Source of the DNA: Rubrivirga sp.
GTDB taxonomy: Bacteria; Actinomycetota; Actinomycetes; S36-B12
Direction of reading: 5' to 3'
DNA: 33,638 nt
NCBI GenBank assembly: GCA_002729215.1
Contig: PBTV01000015.1
Span: forward strand, 6,378-40,015
Position 1 is the stretch's first letter, and every line of letters starts with the position of its first letter. The notes below the pieces were generated by a model. The model ran no database searches and was not told the DNA's origin. It saw only the letters and a list, made by a program, of their open reading frames with translations. Positions 29,443 to 33,638 of this stretch are shown here, piece by piece. The position numbers were made by a program, and so were the translations under genes.

Positions 29443-29907
29443 ATGGCCACAATCAAAGATCAGCTTCAGTCGGATTTGTCCACAGCGATGAAGGCGCGCG
29501 ACGAGCTGCGCTCGGGAACGATCCGCATGGTTCTCGCGGCGATCACGAACGAGGAAGTCTCGGGCAAGCAGGCCCGCGAACTATCCGATGATGACGTGAT
29601 GACGGTTCTCGGTCGCGAAGCCAAGAAGCGACGGGAAGCGGCCGAGGCCTATGACGACGCCGGACGTGGCGAGTTGGCAAATACCGAACGCGCGGAACTG
29701 GCGGTCATCGAGGAGTACCTCCCCGAACAGATGTCTGATGACGAACTGAACGCGATCATCGACGCCGCAGTTGCGGAAGTTGCCGGCAGCGGTGCCGAGG
29801 GCGGGAAAGCGATGGGCGCGGTCATGAAGATCGTCCAGCCCAAGGTCAAGGGTCGCGCCGACGGAAGCGTGGTCGCGACGCGCGTCAAGGCGGCGCTGGG
29901 AATGTAG
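29443..29907 (+). CDS. YqeY/GatB-tail-like protein
   Basis: Protein of 154 aa from ATG 29443; a longer version starting at 29416 is rejected because the -10-like element would lie inside it. It has the YqeY pattern: MKARDELRSGTIRMVLAAITNEEV, REAKKRREAAEAYDDAGR, EYLPEQMSDDELNAIIDAAV and GKAMGAVMKIVQPKVKGRADG. The domain is shared with the tail of GatB and is thought to contact tRNA, but the cellular role of the free protein is not established. It is convergent with the penicillin-binding protein gene, with a 19-nt gap. Confidence 0.92.
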   Translation: MATIKDQLQSDLSTAMKARDELRSGTIRMVLAAITNEEVSGKQARELSDDDVMTVLGREAKKRREAAEAYDDAGRGELANTERAELAVIEEYLPEQMSDDELNAIIDAAVAEVAGSGAEGGKAMGAVMKIVQPKVKGRADGSVVATRVKAALGM

Positions 29908-29926
29908 AAGCGTGGGCGCGGCGTCG

Positions 29927-32509
29927 CTACGGCGCCGGTGCTGCCACTGCAGGATCCTCCACCGGAGGAGCAGCTGGATCAGGTGCGGGCTGCGGGATTT
30001 CCGGCTGCGGTACGAGCGTCGGGGGCGCCGACACCGTCAAGAGGATGACGCTGCCCACCGGTGCCACCGTTCCGGCGGGAACCGATTGCTGCAGCACGAG
30101 CCCGGGAGTCACCGTCGCGGTCTCGAGGAGAACGATCTCGGCCGTGTAGCCGGAGCGCTCCATGATGGTGGTGGCGTCTTGGACCGGCGCGCCACGACTT
30201 TCGGGAACGGTGTTCAACCCTGTGGAAACGACGATGTCCACAGCTGTCTGAGGGACGGCGGGACCACCCGGCTCTGGGGTCTGGGCGATGACGGTGCCGG
30301 CAGGTTCGGGAGAGTCCTCCTCGCTTATCTCGCCGAGCTCGAGGTTGACCTTGGTGAGGGCTGCGAATATCTCCTCCGGTGTCGCCATGCCGGTGATGTC
30401 GGGAATCTCGTTCACGTCAAAGACGGACGTAGGTAGATCAGTGCTCAAGACGAACTCTTCGATTGGCTTGTCCGCCAGGGCCGCTTCCATGCTGGCTTTC
30501 CAAATGGGGCCGGCGAGGGTGCCGCCGAAGACCTGTTGGTAGTACGTGCCGTTGATGGTGATGTCCTTCAACGGGTGGGCGAAGCCGCCGCGTGGGTCCC
30601 CGATCCAGACGGCCGCCGCCACGTGTGGGGTGTAGCCGGCAAACCAAACTGCAGCCGACTCGTTGGTCGTTCCCGTCTTCCCAGCGACCGGCTGAGGCGC
30701 GAGGGACATCCGTGAGCCTGTACGTCCGGCGATCGGACCGTCCACCACGCCGGAAAGGAGTTCGGTGACCGAGTCGGCGACCGGTCTGTCGATGACTTGG
30801 ATGCACTTCTCTTCGGGCACGGGGAGTCGTTTCTGGTCGCGGTCGCGGACTTCAAGGATGCTTCGCGGCTCGCAGTGCGCGCCGTGGGCGGCGAAAGTGG
30901 CATACGCGTTGGCCATAGCCAAAGGAGTGACCTCGGCGACCCCGAGAGTGAGTGTGGGAACGCGGGGAAGTTCGTCACCGCTGCCGGTGTATACCCCCAT
31001 CGACTCGGCGATCTCCGCGACGCGGCAGATGCCTGTTCTTTCTTCGATTGCCATGAAATAGGTGTTTGTGGAGAACGCGGTTGCCTGCGCCATGGACAAG
31101 AAGCCGCTCGTGGTGGAGTTGTTGACGGTCACGGTGGGGAAGGGAACACCGGTGTCGCAGTTAACGAAGCCTTCGAACGTTGCTGGGCTCGGAGAGTTGA
31201 TCGGCTCGTAGGGGGAGATCCCAGCCTCGAGGGCAGCGGCCAGCGTGAAGATCTTGAAGGTCGACCCGGCCTGCATGCCGATGGTGCCGCCCATGGAGCG
31301 ATCCGTGTTGTAGTTGTAGGTGGTTTTGCCGACGCCAGACGTACCCCACGTTCGGTTCTGCGTCATGGCGATGATGTTTCCGGTCCCGGGCTCCACCATC
31401 GAAACGGCTACCGCCTTGCGGCTGTCGTCGTCCGGTGGAATGAACTCGTTGACGGTGTCGGTAGCGGACCGGTGGACCTTCGGGTCGAGGGTGGTGCGGA
31501 TGGTGTAACCACCGCGCCGGAGAAAGGCCTCTCGCTCCTCCGGGGTCTCGCCAAATGCCTCGTCGGTCAGGATCGTTTGCAGAACGTAGTCGCAGAAGAA
31601 GGGGGCGTACGAAGACGTGCATCCGTTGGAGGTCCGGGTTGGGTTCAGCACGTCTTCCATCGGTATCGCCGCCGCCCGCGCGGATTGCTCGAATGAGATG
31701 AACCCGACGCTCGCCATTCGTTGCAGGATCACGTTCCGCCGCTGGGTGGCGTTCTCGGGATTGCGCAGCGGGTCGTAGGCCGTTGGTCCTTTCACGATGC
31801 CGGCCAGGGTGGCCGCTTCACTCAAGTTGAGATCTGCTGCCGGTTTGGAGAAGTAGCGTCGAGCAGCTGCTTCGACTCCGTACGCCCCGGACCCGAAGTA
31901 GGCGATGTTCAGGTAGCGAGCCAGGATCTCGCTCTTGCTGAAGCGCTTTTCCAAGGCGAGAGCCAGACGTGCTTCGCGGATCTTGCGGGTGAAACTGTCG
32001 CCGCGGGCTTGTTCGAGGTCTTCGGCGGATGTTGCCTGATTGACGAGAACGTTCTTGACGTACTGCATGGTCAAGGTCGACGACCCCTGCTCGATGCCCC
32101 CCGCAGTTGTGTTGCGCGCAAGAGCGCGAACGACACCCCGGGCATCGACGCCGTTGTGCTCGAGGAAACGCGCATCTTCGATAGCGATGATCGCCTGGCG
32201 CATAACCGGGGCGATGCTGTTCAAGGGCACCTCGACGCGGTTTTGGTAATACAACGTCGCGAGGAGCGAGCCGTCTGAGGCCAAAATGACGGACCGTTCA
32301 GGTAGCGGCGGAGTACTCAAAGACACCGGTAGGGACTCGAAGTCGGATATGACGTCCCGGGTGACGACTCCTGCGGCGCCGGCGAAGGGCAGGAGCATCA
32401 GGCCAACGATGACGCCGGCGATAACGGAGCCGACGGCGAACGCCAGAAGGCGGCCGACCACCCCGAAGGGTGTGATTCGCCGCCGTGGTTGATCGCTGGT
32501 CACTGACAT
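29927..32509 (-). CDS. Bifunctional class A penicillin-binding protein with PASTA repeats (PonA2-like)
   Basis: Peptidoglycan synthase of 860 aa. A short cytoplasmic tail and one membrane helix (about 18-50) precede the GT51 glycosyltransferase domain, with EDARF at 111-115 and QGSSTLTMQ at 141-149. The transpeptidase domain carries the catalytic Ser416 in STFK, STN at 480-482 and KTGT at 611-614. The C-terminal region (about 690-835) contains two PASTA-like units (IPDITGMATPEEIFAAL; VPESRGAPVQDATTIMERSG), then a Pro-rich tail of about 25 residues. It polymerises and cross-links cell-wall glycan outside the membrane. Its place between whiB and the metallophosphoesterase matches the mycobacterial ponA2 locus. 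The ATG has no clear ribosome site; TACCCT lies 9 nt upstream. Confidence 0.95.
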   Translation of the reverse strand: MSVTSDQPRRRITPFGVVGRLLAFAVGSVIAGVIVGLMLLPFAGAAGVVTRDVISDFESLPVSLSTPPLPERSVILASDGSLLATLYYQNRVEVPLNSIAPVMRQAIIAIEDARFLEHNGVDARGVVRALARNTTAGGIEQGSSTLTMQYVKNVLVNQATSAEDLEQARGDSFTRKIREARLALALEKRFSKSEILARYLNIAYFGSGAYGVEAAARRYFSKPAADLNLSEAATLAGIVKGPTAYDPLRNPENATQRRNVILQRMASVGFISFEQSARAAAIPMEDVLNPTRTSNGCTSSYAPFFCDYVLQTILTDEAFGETPEEREAFLRRGGYTIRTTLDPKVHRSATDTVNEFIPPDDDSRKAVAVSMVEPGTGNIIAMTQNRTWGTSGVGKTTYNYNTDRSMGGTIGMQAGSTFKIFTLAAALEAGISPYEPINSPSPATFEGFVNCDTGVPFPTVTVNNSTTSGFLSMAQATAFSTNTYFMAIEERTGICRVAEIAESMGVYTGSGDELPRVPTLTLGVAEVTPLAMANAYATFAAHGAHCEPRSILEVRDRDQKRLPVPEEKCIQVIDRPVADSVTELLSGVVDGPIAGRTGSRMSLAPQPVAGKTGTTNESAAVWFAGYTPHVAAAVWIGDPRGGFAHPLKDITINGTYYQQVFGGTLAGPIWKASMEAALADKPIEEFVLSTDLPTSVFDVNEIPDITGMATPEEIFAALTKVNLELGEISEEDSPEPAGTVIAQTPEPGGPAVPQTAVDIVVSTGLNTVPESRGAPVQDATTIMERSGYTAEIVLLETATVTPGLVLQQSVPAGTVAPVGSVILLTVSAPPTLVPQPEIPQPAPDPAAPPVEDPAVAAPAP

Positions 32510-32754
32510 GGGACGTCCAGGGTATGCGCGCTGGTTCCGATCACGGCGGTAGCGGTGCCGGGCCGGCGATGCTCAATAGGCGATTCACGGTGCTGAATAC
32601 GTCGATGACGCGTCAGCGAAGAGCCCAAAAAGCGAGGAGGAATGCGGTCACGAACGCTTCAGTAGTAGGCCAAGACATGGTGCGACGTGTCGCAGTTGTA
32701 TCTCGGAAACGTACCCGTCGTGTAGCAGGAAGGGCCCTTGGTGCTCGAATTCCC

Positions 32755-32864
32755 CTAGGGGCGGATGGTGCGTTCAAATGTGCAAAAAAGTAACTATTTA
32801 AAAATAGTTATTTCGAGCCTACCCTAGGGGGGCTGTGGGGCGTACCTTCTGCCACCACTAGGGG
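32755..32864 (+). repeat. Three direct CTAGGGG repeats upstream of whiB
   Basis: CTAGGGG occurs at 32755-32761, 32824-32830 and 32858-32864. The first is part of the palindrome CCCCTAGGGG and the second of CCCTAGGGG. Offsets are 69 and 34 nt, so 69 is close to twice 34. The third copy is 33 nt before the whiB start. They may be binding sites for a regulator; no matching factor is known to me. Confidence 0.6.
32791..32810. promoter_or_regulatory. AT-rich inverted repeat upstream of whiB
   Basis: Arms TAACTATTT and AAATAGTTA, 9 bp each, are separated by AA. This block stands out in a GC-rich genome. It lies just before a -10-like TACCCT (32820-32825) and may be an operator or an upstream promoter element. 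The arms could extend by two A-T pairs after one mismatch. Confidence 0.6.
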
Positions 32865-32897
32865 GAAAGTCCAGTTCGATGTGGAGGAGGAGACCCT

Positions 32898-33206
32898 GTG
32901 TCCATGGACACCGACTGGGCCGCGCGAGCGGCGTGCCGCACCACCGATCCCGACTCTCTTTTCGTTCAAGGCGCCGCGCAGAACCGCGCTAAGGCGATCT
33001 GCATGGGATGTGATGTCCGAACCGAATGTCTTGCGGATGCTCTGGACAATCGCGTGGAATTCGGAGTCTGGGGAGGCATGACAGAGCGCGAGCGGCGGGC
33101 ACTGCTGCGCCGACGCCCTCATGTGACGTCGTGGCAAAACCTTCTCGAGACCGCGCAGACCGAATACGAGCGGCGCGACATTTTCGCCCCCATACGCGCG
33201 TCGTAG
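32898..33206 (+). CDS. WhiB-family iron-sulfur transcription factor
   Basis: Protein of 102 aa starting at GTG 32898, with GGAGGAGGAG about 7-16 nt upstream; an ATG two codons later is an alternative. The four cluster ligands are Cys13, Cys35, Cys38 and Cys44 (C-x2-C-x5-C), followed by the GVWGG turn (56-60) and the basic ERERRALLRRR segment that binds DNA. WhiB proteins hold a [4Fe-4S] cluster, sense oxygen or nitric oxide and act with the main sigma factor. Neighbours (PASTA PBP, metallophosphoesterase, ArsA-like ATPase) match those of mycobacterial whiB4, so a WhiB4-type member is likely. Confidence 0.93.
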   Translation: MSMDTDWAARAACRTTDPDSLFVQGAAQNRAKAICMGCDVRTECLADALDNRVEFGVWGGMTERERRALLRRRPHVTSWQNLLETAQTEYERRDIFAPIRAS

Positions 33207-33217
33207 TCCCCCTCGTT

Positions 33218-33263
33218 CGCCGACGACGTCGGTGCTGTGCGCCTCGGCGTTTGCTCGTCGGCG
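33218..33263. terminator. Inverted repeat between convergent whiB and ArsA-like genes
   Basis: CGCCGACGA at 33218-33226 and TCGTCGGCG at 33255-33263 are exact inverse complements around 28 nt. They fill the gap between the two convergent stops. A role in termination is inferred; the loop is long and no T-run is seen. Confidence 0.35.
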
Positions 33264-33638
33264 TTAGTCGGCACGGGGCGCGCAGAGCAGTTCTCCAACC
33301 TTCGCAAGGCCGGTCATGTCGTGCACATCCCCCGCGAGGGCCGGTACTTGGGCGACGGCAACGCCCGGGTGCGCGCCGGTAAAGCGCTCGGTGACGTGTC
33401 GCTGACGTTCGCGGATTCGCAACCGATCAGCATGTAGTTCCAGGAGCCGCGCCGTCAGCACCGAGTCGCCGGCATCGCGGGTCAGCCGCTCGGCTGCCGC
33501 GAGAGCGGTCTCCGCGGTCATGATCTCCACGTCGATGGCCTGAACTCTGTTCACGATCAATCCACCGAGCGGCATGTCCTCGGACCGGAGTCGTTCGACG
33601 AAGTAGGACGCCTCGCGCATCGCGTCGGGTTCGGGAGC
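33264..33638 (-). CDS. ArsA-like anion-transporting ATPase, C-terminal part
   Basis: The gene enters from the right edge; the last 124 codons are present. The visible part starts APEPDAMREASYFVERLRSE and continues MPLGGLIVNRV, the C-terminal strand-helix pattern of ArsA/GET3-type ATPases, whose Walker motifs would lie outside the window. The remainder (ALAAAERLTRDAGDSVLTAR, then RIRERQRHVTERFTGAHPG) is helical. Position beside whiB matches the Rv3679-Rv3680 ATPase pair of mycobacteria. It is convergent with whiB. Confidence 0.75.
   Translation of the reverse strand, partial: APEPDAMREASYFVERLRSEDMPLGGLIVNRVQAIDVEIMTAETALAAAERLTRDAGDSVLTARLLELHADRLRIRERQRHVTERFTGAHPGVAVAQVPALAGDVHDMTGLAKVGELLCAPRAD

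Larger units (their letters stand above)
32510..32897. other. 388-nt gap between the divergent PBP and whiB genes
   Basis: This is the only long non-coding stretch in the window. The left 240 nt next to the PBP gene hold no gene or RNA that I can support; small basic frames there lack convincing starts. The right 150 nt hold three CTAGGGG repeats, one AT-rich palindrome and probably the whiB promoter. Confidence 0.7.

Noticed and set aside
32485-32793. 102-codon forward frame in the gap before whiB
   Set aside because: It starts inside the PBP gene, is low-complexity and very basic, and has no convincing ribosome site. The AGGAGG inside it is only 1 nt before an ATG that opens a seven-codon frame.

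Overview
The window comes from a GC-rich actinobacterium, most likely class Actinomycetia. The evidence is gene content and order: an XPB-type helicase with its Rv0862c-like partner, a CspB-type cold-shock protein, DUF3027/DUF2530 genes, an actinobacterial-type SerC beside a type-2 citrate synthase, an IdeR with every metal ligand at canonical numbering, a whiB / PASTA-PBP / metallophosphoesterase block resembling Rv3680-Rv3683 of Mycobacterium tuberculosis, and a pair of genes resembling those for 10-methyl fatty acids. No genus can be named from the sequence alone. Genes are packed tightly, many start/stop pairs overlap by 4 nt, and about a dozen genes have a TANNNT-like -10 element 6-8 nt before the start codon, which suggests leaderless mRNAs.

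Region by region. 1-700: the 5' end of a TMEM175-like channel gene and a YceI-like protein. 714-7462: XPB helicase, M20 peptidase, GNAT enzyme, enolase-superfamily racemase, the helicase-associated protein and a small membrane protein. The M20/GNAT/racemase trio matches the described N-succinyl route that converts D- to L-amino acids, and it lies between two genes that are neighbours in mycobacteria. 7558-9536: cold-shock protein, a lipoprotein, DUF3027 and DUF2530. 9627-14838: a 29-codon membrane peptide coupled to a secreted protein; a reverse-strand cluster of citrate synthase (broken by an internal deletion and frameshift), serC and an MFS transporter; and pdxH facing away from it. PdxH makes pyridoxal phosphate, the cofactor of SerC.

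14843-17264: a chromosomal ParA and ribbon-helix-helix pair, preceded by a photolyase. 17376-18838: IdeR translationally coupled to an SDR with non-standard catalytic residues. 18863-21531: a TmsA/TmsB-like pair for 10-methyl branched fatty acids. 21605-25136: a one-TM protein, an MMPL-family transporter and a small membrane protein. 25173-27508: aspartate kinase (with an internal start for a beta subunit) and aspartate-semialdehyde dehydrogenase, the entry to lysine, threonine, methionine and diaminopimelate. 27509-28402: a sulfotransferase and tRNA-Pro(CGG). 28514-33638: metallophosphoesterase, YqeY, a bifunctional penicillin-binding protein with PASTA repeats, a WhiB regulator with an unusual upstream region, and the C-terminal part of an ArsA-like ATPase.

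The strongest leads are the D-to-L amino acid cassette, the broken citrate synthase gene, the ParA/RHH pair, the repeat-rich whiB leader and the widespread leaderless promoter layout.
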